Shown: one piece after another, positions 34,010 to 43,957 of the stretch | Position numbering within the stretch: the stretch's first letter is position 1 | Layout: each line of letters begins with the position of its first letter | NCBI RefSeq assembly: GCF_946479755.1 | Contig: NZ_CAMLHC010000021.1 | Coordinates: 1-64,000, forward strand | Origin: an uncultured Chitinophaga sp. | GTDB taxonomy: Bacteria > Bacteroidota > Bacteroidia > Chitinophagales > Chitinophagaceae | Direction of reading: 5' to 3' | Length of the DNA stretch: 64,000 nt | The notes under the pieces: model-generated | Database searches by the model: none | Told to the model about the DNA's origin: nothing | What the model saw: only the letters and a program-made list of their open reading frames with translations | Made by a program: the position numbers and the translations under genes

Positions 34010-37000
34010 ATGATGAAACATATCATAACCGTGGCCAACTTTCCGAAGATATTCCTGCCACTCCTGGGCCTGTTATTTTCTGTCTGTAGCTATGCCCAGT
34101 CTGACCTGGTATCCGGGACTGTCACCAGCGCAGCCGACGGACAAAAAATCATCGGCGCCTCGGTATCGCTCGTCGGCGCCAAAGGTATCGGCGCCCTGAC
34201 CAACGAAAACGGTCACTTCTCTATTAAAATACCTTCCACCGTAACCGGCGACATCACCCTCGCAGTAACCTTCATCGGCTTCGACCGCCAGGAGGTAAAA
34301 GTGTCGAAAGGTCAGTCCAACATCAGCATCCGGCTCACCACCAATACCAAAGCGCTGGGTGAACTGGTGGTAACGGCTCTGGGTATCAAAAAAGAGAAAA
34401 AAGCACTCGCCTATGCCGTCACGGAAGTGAAAGGCAGCGACTTCACACAGGCCCGCGAAATCAACGTGGCAGACGCGCTCACCGGTAAAATCGCCGGCGT
34501 GAACGCCTCCAGTCTCGCCAGCGGCCCCGGTGGCTCCAGCCGTGTGATCATCCGCGGCAACGGCTCCCTCAACGGCGACAACCAGCCGCTGTACGTGGTA
34601 AACGGCATGCCCATCGACAACACCACACAAAGCACCCTCACCAGCGGCGCTTCCAACGGTCTTAACTATGACCGCGGCGACGGTATCGCAGGCATCAACC
34701 CCGACGATATCGAATCCATCACCGTACTCAAAGGCGGCCCCGCTGCTGCCCTCTACGGCGCCCGCGCATCCAACGGCGTTATCCTGATCACCACCAAAAA
34801 AGGTGTGGCACAGAAAGGTATCGGCGTAGACTACAACACCACCTTCACCGTGGAAACACCGTCTGTCATCCCCGACTGGCAATATGAATACGGCGCCGGT
34901 GAAAAAGGGAAGAAACCTACTACCAAAGCAGAAGCCATCGCCGCAGGCCGCCTCTCGTGGGGACCGAAAATCGACGGCAGCAACGTGATACAGTTCGATG
35001 GGGTAGAACGCCCCTACGCCGCACAGAAAAACAACATCAAAAACTTCTATAACACCGGCAACACCTTTACCAACACACTGGCGTTCTCCGGCGGCAACGA
35101 CAACACAAAATACCGTGTGTCCCTGTCCGATATGAACAACCGCAGCCTGGTGCCCAGCCAGACACTCAACAAAAAAATCGGTTCTGTCAGCATATTCTCC
35201 AACCTCAGCAAACGCCTGACGATTGAAGCTTACGCACAATACAACGTGGAAAAAGCCAAAAACAGAAGCAGCGTTTCCGACGCTCCCGGTAACGTGAACT
35301 GGGGTACCTATATGATCGCTAACACCGTCGATATCCGTAACCTCGACCCAGGCTATGACGCCAGCGAGAAGGAAGTGGAATGGAACCCTTCCGGCTTCGC
35401 CTCCAACCCCTACTTTGTAGCTAACCGCTTTCGTAACAACGATGACCGCAAACGCTTTATCGGTAACGCCAGCATCAAATACAACCTGCTGGACAACCTC
35501 TTCGTGCGCGGTCGTGTAAGCCATGATTATCTGAACATCAACTACACCGGTATTGTACCCACCGGTACGCTCTTCGCTCCGAAAGGCCTCTACCAGCAGT
35601 ACAATACCATCGCCACTGAAACCAACGGCGAACTGACCATCAACTACCAGGGTAAACTGAGCCGCGATCTTGGCATCACCGCCATGCTGGGCGGTAACAG
35701 GCGCAAATCGCTCTCCGATGGCACCAACCTGAACGGTACCGATTTCTTTGCACCCGGTTTCTACGACCCATCCAACGTGGTAAGCCTGAACACAACTAAC
35801 GTGAACCAACGCCAGGCCACCAACTCCGTGTTCGGCTCCGTAGACCTCTCCTTCAAAGATCTGCTGTTCCTGACCGCCACCGGCCGTAACGACTGGTTCT
35901 CTACCTTGTCGCCGCAGAACAACAACATCTTTTATCCTTCTGTAGGCGCCAGCTTCCTGCTGTCTGAAGCGGTGAAAATGCCTTCCTGGATCAACTACGC
36001 CAAAGTACGTACCTCCTGGGCACAGGTGGGCGGCGCTACACCGCAGCCTTATATCCTGCGACAGACATACTCCGTACTGTCCGGCGGCGGCCACCTCGGT
36101 CAACCGCTGCAGACACCTACGCAGACCACCTCCCAGGGTACCGGCTCCGGCCTGCTGCAGGCGCCCAATCCGAACCTGAAACCGCTGGTGTCTACCACCT
36201 TTGAAGCAGGTATCGAAGCGCGTATGCTCAACAACCGCCTCTCCGCAGACATCACGGTATACAGCCGCAAAACCACCAACGATATTATGCAGGCGGCCAT
36301 CTCCCCGGCATCAGGGTATAACTTCGCCATCCTCAACGTAGGTGAAATGAGCAACAAAGGCGTAGAAGTATTGCTGACCGGCGTGCCCATCAAACAGAAG
36401 AACTTCTCCTGGGACATCAGCTACAACATGGCCTATAACAAAAATGAAGTGCTGAAACTCACTGAAGGCATCAGCAGCCTGCAACTGGATGTGAGCGTTA
36501 ACAGCTACGCCTATATTTTTGCAGACATCGGAAAATCCTACAGCACCATCAAAGGCTTTAAAGTGCTGAAAGATGCTGCCGGCAATACCGTATATGACAA
36601 AGCTACCGGCTATGAAATGCGTACCGGCCTGACCGACCTCGGCACCGGTGTATCACCTTTCTCCGCCGGTATCACCAACAACTTTACCTACAAACGCTTT
36701 AACCTGAGCTTCCTGATTGACGGTAAATTCGGCGGTCACGTATATTCCGCTACCAACCTGTACGCTACCCGCTTCGGTCTGAACAAGATCACCCTGCCCG
36801 GCAGAGATGGCGGCCTGACCGTAAACGGTGTAGACCAGGACGGTAAACCGTTTACCAAAACATTCACCTATGAAACCGGTCTGCAGGCGTACTACGACAA
36901 CTACAAAAACCTCTCTGAGAAATTTGTATACGACGCCAGCTTCATCAAACTGCGCCAGGTGGTACTCAGCTACAACATCCCGGCAAAAGCGTTTGCCTTC

Positions 37001-37177
37001 GCCAAACTGCAGGGCGCTACCGTTTCTTTCGTAGCCAGGAACCTGTTGATCCTGTATAAGAATGCGCCTAACATCGATCCGGAATCCACCTTCAGCAACT
37101 CCAATGCACAAGGTTTTGAAATGTTCGGTGTGCCCCGTACACGCAGCTATGGCGTAAACCTCCAGGTAAAACTTTAG
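34010..37177 (+). CDS. SusC/RagA family TonB-dependent outer membrane transporter
   Basis: From ATG 34010 (MMKHIITVANFPKIFLP) the product is 1055 residues. It has a signal peptide ending in SYAQ, an N-terminal carboxypeptidase-regulatory-like domain (VSGTVTSAADGQKIIGASVSLVG, about 28-110) and a plug domain with ALGELVVTALGIKKEKKAL and GVNASSLASGPGGSSRVIIRGNGSLNGDNQPLYVVNGMPIDN. A 22-strand barrel follows to the C-terminal VNLQVKL. It imports glycan fragments or peptides through the outer membrane with TonB energy. It forms a pair with the SusD gene 24 bases downstream. Given the GH20 enzyme in the operon, an N-acetylglucosamine-containing glycan is a likely cargo. Confidence 0.96.
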   Translation: MMKHIITVANFPKIFLPLLGLLFSVCSYAQSDLVSGTVTSAADGQKIIGASVSLVGAKGIGALTNENGHFSIKIPSTVTGDITLAVTFIGFDRQEVKVSKGQSNISIRLTTNTKALGELVVTALGIKKEKKALAYAVTEVKGSDFTQAREINVADALTGKIAGVNASSLASGPGGSSRVIIRGNGSLNGDNQPLYVVNGMPIDNTTQSTLTSGASNGLNYDRGDGIAGINPDDIESITVLKGGPAAALYGARASNGVILITTKKGVAQKGIGVDYNTTFTVETPSVIPDWQYEYGAGEKGKKPTTKAEAIAAGRLSWGPKIDGSNVIQFDGVERPYAAQKNNIKNFYNTGNTFTNTLAFSGGNDNTKYRVSLSDMNNRSLVPSQTLNKKIGSVSIFSNLSKRLTIEAYAQYNVEKAKNRSSVSDAPGNVNWGTYMIANTVDIRNLDPGYDASEKEVEWNPSGFASNPYFVANRFRNNDDRKRFIGNASIKYNLLDNLFVRGRVSHDYLNINYTGIVPTGTLFAPKGLYQQYNTIATETNGELTINYQGKLSRDLGITAMLGGNRRKSLSDGTNLNGTDFFAPGFYDPSNVVSLNTTNVNQRQATNSVFGSVDLSFKDLLFLTATGRNDWFSTLSPQNNNIFYPSVGASFLLSEAVKMPSWINYAKVRTSWAQVGGATPQPYILRQTYSVLSGGGHLGQPLQTPTQTTSQGTGSGLLQAPNPNLKPLVSTTFEAGIEARMLNNRLSADITVYSRKTTNDIMQAAISPASGYNFAILNVGEMSNKGVEVLLTGVPIKQKNFSWDISYNMAYNKNEVLKLTEGISSLQLDVSVNSYAYIFADIGKSYSTIKGFKVLKDAAGNTVYDKATGYEMRTGLTDLGTGVSPFSAGITNNFTYKRFNLSFLIDGKFGGHVYSATNLYATRFGLNKITLPGRDGGLTVNGVDQDGKPFTKTFTYETGLQAYYDNYKNLSEKFVYDASFIKLRQVVLSYNIPAKAFAFAKLQGATVSFVARNLLILYKNAPNIDPESTFSNSNAQGFEMFGVPRTRSYGVNLQVKL

Positions 37178-37201
37178 TTCATTCTTAAAATTGATCAGCT
37201 C

Positions 37202-38749
37202 ATGCAACGTATTGCCAGATATAAATTCATTTTGCTCTTAGGGATGGTGCTGGGTTTTGCCTCCTGCGACAAAGACTTTGAAGCGCTCAACGTCAACCCG
37301 AACGCTTCCGAAAAACCAAACATCGATTTGCTGTTCACACAAAGTCTGCTGAAAGGCAGCCTCCCGCTGGACCGCGCCTATTTCTTTACCTCGTACCTGC
37401 ATTGCGGTACCTATATCCAGCACTATGCCATCGCCAAAGAGATGGCTGGTTCCGGCGCCGGTGATAAATATGCGGTGAACGATTTTTACCAGAGCTTCTA
37501 TTACCGGAACGTATATACGAATACGATGACCACGCTGGCGGAGATCATCGAAGCAGCGCAAGGTCCTGAAAATGTGAACAAGCTCGCCGTTGCCCGCCTC
37601 TGGAAAGCACTGCTCATGCAGCGTATCACCGACCTGTATGGCGATGTGCCCTACAGCGAAGCTACCCGCGGCAAGTACGACCTGTTCCAGCCTAAATATG
37701 ATCCGCAGGAAGACATCTACGCCGGTCTGCTGAAAGACGTGGAAGAAGCCATCAAATCTTTCGACGCTGCCAAGCCTACCTTCGGTAATGCCGACCTGAT
37801 CTACAAAGGCAACATCGCCCAGTGGAAAAAATTCGGTTACTCCCTTATGCTGCGCCTGGCCATGCGCACCACCCGCGCTACCAGCACCAAAGTAGTGGCG
37901 AAAGACTGGGCACTGAAAGCCGTGGCCGGCGGTGTGATCACCGACGGGACAGACAACGCCGTAGTGAGATATTCCAACGGTCCGCAAACGTATAACAACA
38001 ATCCCATTGCCTTCGAACTGGTGAACCAGGACTATGTGGCCTCCTCTAAAGGCGCCAGCAACCAGGAATGGGGCAAGTTCAGCAAAACATTCATCGACTT
38101 TCTGAAAAACCATAATGATCCGCGGCTGGGCGTAGTGTCCGTCGTATGGACCAACGGCAGCCCGGATACCACCGCCGCTTTGCAGAAAGGTATGGCCAAC
38201 GGTACCGACGTGAAACCGGCTAACCCGGCTTCTTACTCCGAGCCTAACCCGGCTACCATCCTGAACTATGCTTCTCCGCTGCTGGTGATGACCAACGCCG
38301 AGATGAACCTGCTGCTCAGTGAAGTAGCGTTGCGCGGCTGGAGCTCCGGCGATAAAGCGCAGTTGTATGCCAACGGCGTTACCGCCGCGCTGCGCAACTG
38401 GAGCCTGTTCGGCGCCGCCGGCACTATCGCGCCGGAACGCATCAACCAGTATGTGGCTGACAACGCCCTTAATACCGGCGGTTCTTTCGATGCACAAATG
38501 GAGCAGATCCACACCCAGTTCTGGGTGGCGCTGTTACTCGATGAACAAGAAGCATACGCCAACTGGCGCCGCACCGGTTACCCGGTACTGGTGCCCGTGA
38601 AATACACCGGTAACGTGACCGGCGGTACCATCCCGCGCAGGCTGCCTTACTCCCAGACAGAGCAGGGTATCAACGGGGCTAACTACAACGACGCCGTAAA
38701 AAGACAAGGTGCGGATGTATTAACAACCAGAATTTGGTGGGATAAATAA
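37202..38749 (+). CDS. SusD/RagB family outer membrane lipoprotein
   Basis: The 515-residue product has a lipoprotein signal (LLLGMVLGFASCD, lipobox FASC) and the SusD-like_2 pattern: FEALNVNPNASEKPNIDLLFTQSL, the LYGDVPYSEA motif, and the conserved end GGTIPRRLPYSQTE...RIWWDK. SusD proteins cap the SusC barrel and bind the glycan at the cell surface. It sits between susC and the GH20 gene, 2 bases before the latter. The specificity is unknown. Confidence 0.95.
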   Translation: MQRIARYKFILLLGMVLGFASCDKDFEALNVNPNASEKPNIDLLFTQSLLKGSLPLDRAYFFTSYLHCGTYIQHYAIAKEMAGSGAGDKYAVNDFYQSFYYRNVYTNTMTTLAEIIEAAQGPENVNKLAVARLWKALLMQRITDLYGDVPYSEATRGKYDLFQPKYDPQEDIYAGLLKDVEEAIKSFDAAKPTFGNADLIYKGNIAQWKKFGYSLMLRLAMRTTRATSTKVVAKDWALKAVAGGVITDGTDNAVVRYSNGPQTYNNNPIAFELVNQDYVASSKGASNQEWGKFSKTFIDFLKNHNDPRLGVVSVVWTNGSPDTTAALQKGMANGTDVKPANPASYSEPNPATILNYASPLLVMTNAEMNLLLSEVALRGWSSGDKAQLYANGVTAALRNWSLFGAAGTIAPERINQYVADNALNTGGSFDAQMEQIHTQFWVALLLDEQEAYANWRRTGYPVLVPVKYTGNVTGGTIPRRLPYSQTEQGINGANYNDAVKRQGADVLTTRIWWDK

Positions 38750-38751
38750 TT

Positions 38752-41004
38752 ATGAAAAGAATATTCCTGTTTTCTGTACTCATAACAGTTCATACATGCC
38801 TCCTCGCTCAAAGGAAAAGGGTTGCCGCTCCGGCAGCCCTGATTCCTTTGCCTGTGGCAGCCTCCTGGACAGCCGACAGCGCTTTTATTACCGCTCACGC
38901 GGAAATAAAGGCTATGCCCGGCCTGGAAAAAGACGCCGCGCTGCTGAAGTCGTATATGGGGAACGTTAGTAACCGCCCGGTAAGCGGTCGTACAGCCGCT
39001 GCCGTTACACTGTCCATTGATTCTGCAACGGTGAAACAACCGGAAGGCTACCTGTTGCAGGTAACGCCGCAGCAAGTGAAACTGACGGCGCACGACGCTG
39101 CAGGTATCGGTCACGGGATAGCTACACTGCGGCAGCTGTGGAAGCCTGCCGCCGGCGGCGGACTGGTACTGCCGGGCGCGATGATCACTGACTACCCCCG
39201 CTTCGCGTACCGTGGCATGCACCTCGACGTAGGCCGTCATTTCTTTTCGGTGGATTATCTCAAACAGTTCATCGATCAGCTGGCGTTATACAAGTTCAAC
39301 AATTTTCACTGGCATCTCACGGATGACCAGGGATGGCGCATAGAGATCAAAAAATATCCACGATTGCAGGAAATCTCCGCCTGGCGCGACCAGACCATGA
39401 TCGGGCATAAAAAAGAACTGCCGCATCGTTTCGATGGAAAAAGATATGGTGGTTATTACACACAGGAGCAGGTGAAGGAAGTGGTGGCCTATGCCGCCGC
39501 CCGGCATATCAACGTCATCCCCGAGATAGAAATGCCCGGCCACGCGCTGGCCGCGCTGGAAGCTTTCCCGTCATTGGGTTGCACCGGCGGTCCTTACAAA
39601 ACCGCACAGTTCTGGGGTATCTTCGATGACGTGTTCTGCGCCGGTAAAGACAGTACTTTCATTTTCCTGCAGGATGTGCTGGACGAGGTGATTGCGCTGT
39701 TTCCTTCTTCGTACATCCATATTGGTGGTGACGAATGCCCCAAGGTACGATGGAAACAATGTCCGGCCTGCCAGCAGCGGATGAAGGCGGAGCACCTGGA
39801 AGATGAGGATGCGCTGCAGAGTTATTTTATCCGTCGTATCAGTAATTATGTCAACAGCAAAGGCCGGAAAATTATCGGCTGGGACGAGATACTGGAGGGT
39901 GGGCTGGCGCCCGGCGCCACCGTGATGAGCTGGCGCGGCGTGGAAGGCGCTGTGATGGCGGCCAAACAAAAGCAGCAGGTCATCATGACGCCGGAAGATG
40001 AATTGTATTTTGACCACTACCAGTCGTTATATCCGGAAGAGCAAGCCGCTGCGGCCGGGTATACGCCCCTGGAAGCAGTATATGGCTATGAGCCGCTGGT
40101 GGCTGCCGGTGATACGGCGTTGCTGCCTTATATCGCTGGCATCCAGGGGGGAATCTGGAGCGAATACCTGTCTACCGAAACAAAGGCCAACTATATGATT
40201 TATCCCCGTTTGCAGGCGACAGCCGAAAGGGCCTGGTCGCCGGCAACCGTGAGGGATTACAACTATTTCACGCAACGGCTGACGGCGTTGACGGGTGACC
40301 GTTATACCACGTGGAAGGAGATCAATTACAAACTGGACAGCGTGGGCAGGGGCAGCCTGTATGTGACGCTGCATGCCCGTCAGCCGGGAGCAGTGATCCG
40401 TTATACCACCGATGGAAGTATGCCCGTGACCGGTAGCCCGGCTTATAAAGGCCGCATCCGGATCAGCCATAGCACCGTGTTACAGGCGCAGTTGTTTGTG
40501 CATGGCCGGCCGGCAGGCCGGGTGTTCCGTCAGCCGTTTGAAGTGTATAAATCCACCGGCATACAGGTGACGCTGCAACAACCGCCGAACACCAAATACA
40601 ACAGCGACGCAGCGTTTTTAGTCAACGGTGTCGCCGGTACGCACCGCTTCAACGACGGGCAGTGGCTGGGCTTCTCCGCGCGCGACCTGCATGCTTATGT
40701 GGACCTGGGCAGCGTGCAGGAGATAAAACTGCTGGGTGTTAATGTGCTCAACTATCACTGGCAGAAAATGTGGGCCCCCACCTCGCTGGTGTTTGAAGTA
40801 TCGGCAGATGGTAAACACTTTCAGCGTGTAGCCGCGGCTGATAGTTTCCCGGTAAATGGCATTAACCAGGTACGGCTGACGGTAAAGCCCGTACCCGCAA
40901 GATATATTAAAGTAACGGCTGTCAACAAAGGGATGATCCCGGCAGGGGAATATGGCGCGGGTGGCAAAGCGATGATGCTGGCAGACGAGATTATTGTTAA
41001 CTGA
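38752..41004 (+). CDS. Beta-N-acetylhexosaminidase (GH20)
   Basis: The 750-residue product has a signal peptide (MKRIFLFSVLITVHTCLLAQ). A GH20b N-terminal domain (30-150) is followed by the GH20 barrel (about 155-500), starting YRGMHLDVGRHFFSVDYLKQFIDQLALYKFNNFHWHLTDDQGWRIEI. The catalytic Asp327-Glu328 pair is in HIGGDECPKVRWKQC, and a later GWDEILEGGLAPGATVMSWRG is also typical. The C-terminus has a chitobiase-like end and a discoidin (F5/8) domain (about 600-750; FNDGQWLGFSARDLHAYVDLG, RYIKVTAVN). It removes terminal GlcNAc or GalNAc from glycans in the periplasm or at the surface. Confidence 0.95.
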   Translation: MKRIFLFSVLITVHTCLLAQRKRVAAPAALIPLPVAASWTADSAFITAHAEIKAMPGLEKDAALLKSYMGNVSNRPVSGRTAAAVTLSIDSATVKQPEGYLLQVTPQQVKLTAHDAAGIGHGIATLRQLWKPAAGGGLVLPGAMITDYPRFAYRGMHLDVGRHFFSVDYLKQFIDQLALYKFNNFHWHLTDDQGWRIEIKKYPRLQEISAWRDQTMIGHKKELPHRFDGKRYGGYYTQEQVKEVVAYAAARHINVIPEIEMPGHALAALEAFPSLGCTGGPYKTAQFWGIFDDVFCAGKDSTFIFLQDVLDEVIALFPSSYIHIGGDECPKVRWKQCPACQQRMKAEHLEDEDALQSYFIRRISNYVNSKGRKIIGWDEILEGGLAPGATVMSWRGVEGAVMAAKQKQQVIMTPEDELYFDHYQSLYPEEQAAAAGYTPLEAVYGYEPLVAAGDTALLPYIAGIQGGIWSEYLSTETKANYMIYPRLQATAERAWSPATVRDYNYFTQRLTALTGDRYTTWKEINYKLDSVGRGSLYVTLHARQPGAVIRYTTDGSMPVTGSPAYKGRIRISHSTVLQAQLFVHGRPAGRVFRQPFEVYKSTGIQVTLQQPPNTKYNSDAAFLVNGVAGTHRFNDGQWLGFSARDLHAYVDLGSVQEIKLLGVNVLNYHWQKMWAPTSLVFEVSADGKHFQRVAAADSFPVNGINQVRLTVKPVPARYIKVTAVNKGMIPAGEYGAGGKAMMLADEIIVN

Positions 41005-41048
41005 TGCTGTGCGTATTGATTCCACGTTAGCATTACATTTTATACGGC

Positions 41049-42368
41049 ATGGCATTTTTGATAGTTATTTTATGCATACTGTTGCTGATGGTGTTGGTAA
41101 CATTTGCCAGATGCAACGTGTTTGTGGCTTTCCTGATCGTATCCGTGCTGGCGGGCTGGTGGCTGGGTATGCCGTTGCATACTATTACCGGCGCCATGCA
41201 GAAAGGCATCGGCGATACGATGGGCGGGTTGCTGATCATCATCATCCTGGGCGCTATGCTGGGCAAGCTGGTAGCTGAAAGCGGCGCAGCGCGGCAGATC
41301 GCGCAAACGCTGATCCGTTTATTCGGTACCCGTTATATCCAGTGGGCATTGCTGGTGGCTGGCTTTATTATCGGCATCCCGTTGTACTACGGCGTAGGTT
41401 TCGTGTTACTCGTTCCTCTGATATTTTCTGTGGTCTACCAATACAAGCTGCCGGCGGTATATATCGGGTTACCCACGCTGGCGGCTTTGTCTGTCACCCA
41501 TGGCTTTTTACCGCCGCATCCTTCGCCGGTGGCGCTGGTGACGCAGTTTCACGCTAATATGGGGCTGACGCTGGTGTACGGACTGATAGTGGCAGTGCCG
41601 GCCATTGTGGTGGCGGGACCGTTGTTTGCCCGTTATCTGAAAAAGATACCTGCGTCGCCTTCCCCGCTTTTTCAGGCGCAGGAGAGCCAGGCGCAGCAGC
41701 TGCCTGGCGCGTTCAACAGCTTTTTCACCGCCTTATTGCCTGTATTGTTGCTCATCGTTACTACCGGGTTGTTACATGTCACTCCGGCGAATTTGCGGCT
41801 GTACGGCTTTCTCTCTTTTGCCGGTGATGCATCGGTGGTGATGTTGTGCTGTCTGCTGATCGCCACTTTTTCGCTGGGCGTCGCGCAGCGCAGGTCATTG
41901 AAAGACATCATGAACATATACGCAGAATCGGTGAAGGACATCGCCATGGTGATGCTGATCATCGCCGGGTCAGGCGCATTAAAGGAGGTGCTGGCCAACA
42001 GTGGTGTGAGTGCGCAGATAGCGATGGCGATGAGTTCCTGGCACATCCCGGTGTTGGTGCTGGGCTGGCTGATGTCCGCCGTGATCCGTGCCAGTATTGG
42101 TTCCGCTACGGTGGCAGGCCTCACGGCGGCAGGTATGATGGCGCCGTTCATCGCTACCGGGCAGGTGGACCCCAACCTTATGGTGTTATCTGTAGGAGCG
42201 GGCAGCCTGATGTTCTCCCATGTGAACGATGCCGGTTTCTGGATGTTCAAGGAATACTTTAACATCAGCATAAAAGATACCTTCCTGTCATGGTCCGTGA
42301 TGGAAACCATTGTGGGCATCATGGGTCTGTTGGGGGTATTGGCGCTCAACGCGCTGATGGCACATTAA
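41049..42368 (+). CDS. GntP family permease
   Basis: The 439-residue product is a 12-14 helix membrane protein of the gluconate:H+ symporter family: AGWWLGMPLHTITGAMQKGIGDTMGGLLIIIILGAMLGKLVAESGAARQIA near the N-terminus, GFLPPHPSPVAL, DIAMVMLIIAGSGALKEVLANSGV, ASIGSATVAGLTAAGMMAPF, and SVGAGSLMFSHVNDAGFWMFKEYF at the end. Members carry gluconate, 2-keto acids, or D-serine (DsdX). Here it brings a degradation product of the operon's substrate into the cytosol. The exact cargo is inference. Confidence 0.93.
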   Translation: MAFLIVILCILLLMVLVTFARCNVFVAFLIVSVLAGWWLGMPLHTITGAMQKGIGDTMGGLLIIIILGAMLGKLVAESGAARQIAQTLIRLFGTRYIQWALLVAGFIIGIPLYYGVGFVLLVPLIFSVVYQYKLPAVYIGLPTLAALSVTHGFLPPHPSPVALVTQFHANMGLTLVYGLIVAVPAIVVAGPLFARYLKKIPASPSPLFQAQESQAQQLPGAFNSFFTALLPVLLLIVTTGLLHVTPANLRLYGFLSFAGDASVVMLCCLLIATFSLGVAQRRSLKDIMNIYAESVKDIAMVMLIIAGSGALKEVLANSGVSAQIAMAMSSWHIPVLVLGWLMSAVIRASIGSATVAGLTAAGMMAPFIATGQVDPNLMVLSVGAGSLMFSHVNDAGFWMFKEYFNISIKDTFLSWSVMETIVGIMGLLGVLALNALMAH

Positions 42369-42389
42369 GCATTTATTAAACCAGAATAT

Positions 42390-42854
42390 ATGGAAAACAA
42401 AGCAGCAGAAAAATTAAAAGCATTAGGCCTGGAATTACCGCCGGCGCCGACGCCGCTGGGCGTGTACAAACCTTTCCTGATTGACGGGAAGTACCTTTAC
42501 CTGTCAGGTCACGGGCCGGTGCAGCAGGACAAGTCACTGATCATCGGCAGGATCGGCAGTGAGCTCGATATGGAACAAGGTAAGCTGGCCGCACGGCAGG
42601 TAGGCCTGACCATGTTATCCACCATTCAGACGCATGTGGGACTGGATAAAGTGAAGCGTGTGATTAAAGTACTGGGCATGGTGAACTGTACCCCGGAATT
42701 TGAACGGCATCCTTATATCATCAACGGTTGCAGTGAATTGTTCGCTGCCATCTGGGGCGAAGAGAACGGCATCGGCGTACGCAGCGCCGTGGGCTTCGGT
42801 TCCCTGCCCGACAATATCCCGGTGGAGATAGAAGCTTTGTTTGAATTGTATTAA
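42390..42854 (+). CDS. RidA-like family protein
   Basis: The 154-residue product is of the larger RidA-like group: APTPLGVYKPFLIDGKYLYLSGHGPVQQ, KLAARQVGLTMLSTIQTHVGLDKVKRVIKVLGMVNCTPEF, and the C-terminal GVRSAVGFGSLPDNIPVEIEALFEL. Unlike the RidA at 9.9 kb, it keeps the Arg (GVRSAVG) that fixes the substrate carboxylate. It likely hydrolyses a reactive enamine/imine made by another enzyme of this pathway. It is 21 bases after the permease and 54 bases before the kinase gene. Confidence 0.9.
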   Translation: MENKAAEKLKALGLELPPAPTPLGVYKPFLIDGKYLYLSGHGPVQQDKSLIIGRIGSELDMEQGKLAARQVGLTMLSTIQTHVGLDKVKRVIKVLGMVNCTPEFERHPYIINGCSELFAAIWGEENGIGVRSAVGFGSLPDNIPVEIEALFELY

Positions 42855-42908
42855 GATGGCTGCAGCAGATGCCGGGGAAAATATTATCTTTCCCTTAAAA
42901 TTTGGATC

Positions 42909-43946
42909 ATGCAAAAGCAGGAGGAAACAACAGCAGTCAGGCTGGCAGCTTTCGGTGAATTTCTGCTGAGGCTTCACAGCAACAGCGGTCAACGTTTCGG
43001 TCAGTCAGACGGATATATTCCTTATTACGCCGGCGCGGAGGCCAACGTATGTGTACTGTTGTCCCGCCTGGGCATATCCACAGAGTATATCACGCGGGTA
43101 CCGGACAACGACCTTGCCGTAACAGGATTGCAACACCTGAGAGGACATGGCGTAGGCACCGGCAGGGTGGTGTATGGCGGCGACAGGCTGGGGTTGTATT
43201 TTACAGAATCCGGTAACGGCATACGCCCAGGGCGCGTGATCTATGATCGTGCCGGCTCCTCTTTTGCCACCTTACAGCCCGGAGATATCGACTGGGCATC
43301 TGCGCTGACAGGCATCGGCGTGTTTCACTGGTCGGGCGTGGCGGCGGCATTATCCGCCAGCAGCGCCGCCGTTTGCGCGGAAGCGCTGGCAGCGGCACAG
43401 GCGGCAGGCCTTACCATCTCGTCAGATTTTAATTATCGCGCAACGCTCTGGAAATACGGGCAGCACCCTTCGGCGGTGATGCCTGCGTTACTGCAGCACA
43501 GCGATATGACGGTGGCCGACCTGGACGCAGTGAACGTGTATTACAATATTGAAACAGACAAACAGCTCCCGCCGGAGAAAAGATTCGAGCAGTGTTATGA
43601 CCAGCTGCGCCGGCATATGCCGAAGCTGAAAACGCTGGCCATGAGCTTCCGCAAAATACAGGGCAACCAGCTCGTGTATTTCGGGGCGCTCGCACAGAAC
43701 GACCGGTATTATTTTGCAGAAGGATTTACTGTTCCGCAGGTCACCGACCAGATCGGCGCCGGCGATGCTTTCACAGCAGGCATCCTGTTCGGCGTCATGA
43801 ACCAGTACCCGCCGCAGCGGACCATCGACTTCGCAGTGGCATGCGGTACGCTCAAACAGAGTATCCATGGCGACTGGGCGCTGGTGAATGAACGGGAAGT
43901 GACCGACCTGATGGCCAACGGCCCCTCGGGAAGAATAGTACGATAA
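42909..43946 (+). CDS. PfkB family sugar kinase (2-keto-3-deoxygluconate kinase-like)
   Basis: The 345-residue product has the ribokinase fold: AAFGEFLLRL near the start, AGAEANVCVLLSRLGISTEYITRVPDN, LYFTESGNGIRPGRVIYDRAGSSFA, and the ATP-site motif TDQIGAGDAFTAGILFGVM with catalytic Asp286. It resembles KDG kinases (KdgK), which phosphorylate 2-keto-3-deoxygluconate. The order permease, RidA, kinase fits import of an acid sugar or amino-sugar acid and its conversion to a phosphorylated keto acid. The exact substrate is inference. Confidence 0.93.
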   Translation: MQKQEETTAVRLAAFGEFLLRLHSNSGQRFGQSDGYIPYYAGAEANVCVLLSRLGISTEYITRVPDNDLAVTGLQHLRGHGVGTGRVVYGGDRLGLYFTESGNGIRPGRVIYDRAGSSFATLQPGDIDWASALTGIGVFHWSGVAAALSASSAAVCAEALAAAQAAGLTISSDFNYRATLWKYGQHPSAVMPALLQHSDMTVADLDAVNVYYNIETDKQLPPEKRFEQCYDQLRRHMPKLKTLAMSFRKIQGNQLVYFGALAQNDRYYFAEGFTVPQVTDQIGAGDAFTAGILFGVMNQYPPQRTIDFAVACGTLKQSIHGDWALVNEREVTDLMANGPSGRIVR

Positions 43947-43957
43947 CTACTTTCATT

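Noticed and set aside
34073..36103. 676-codon open frame antisense to susC
   Set aside because: It lies wholly inside the SusC gene on the other strand, has no family motif, and its Gly/Val/Ala/Phe-rich composition is the usual shadow of a GC-rich coding frame.
37238..38512. 424-codon open frame antisense to susD
   Set aside because: Full overlap with a well-supported SusD gene and no recognisable domain.
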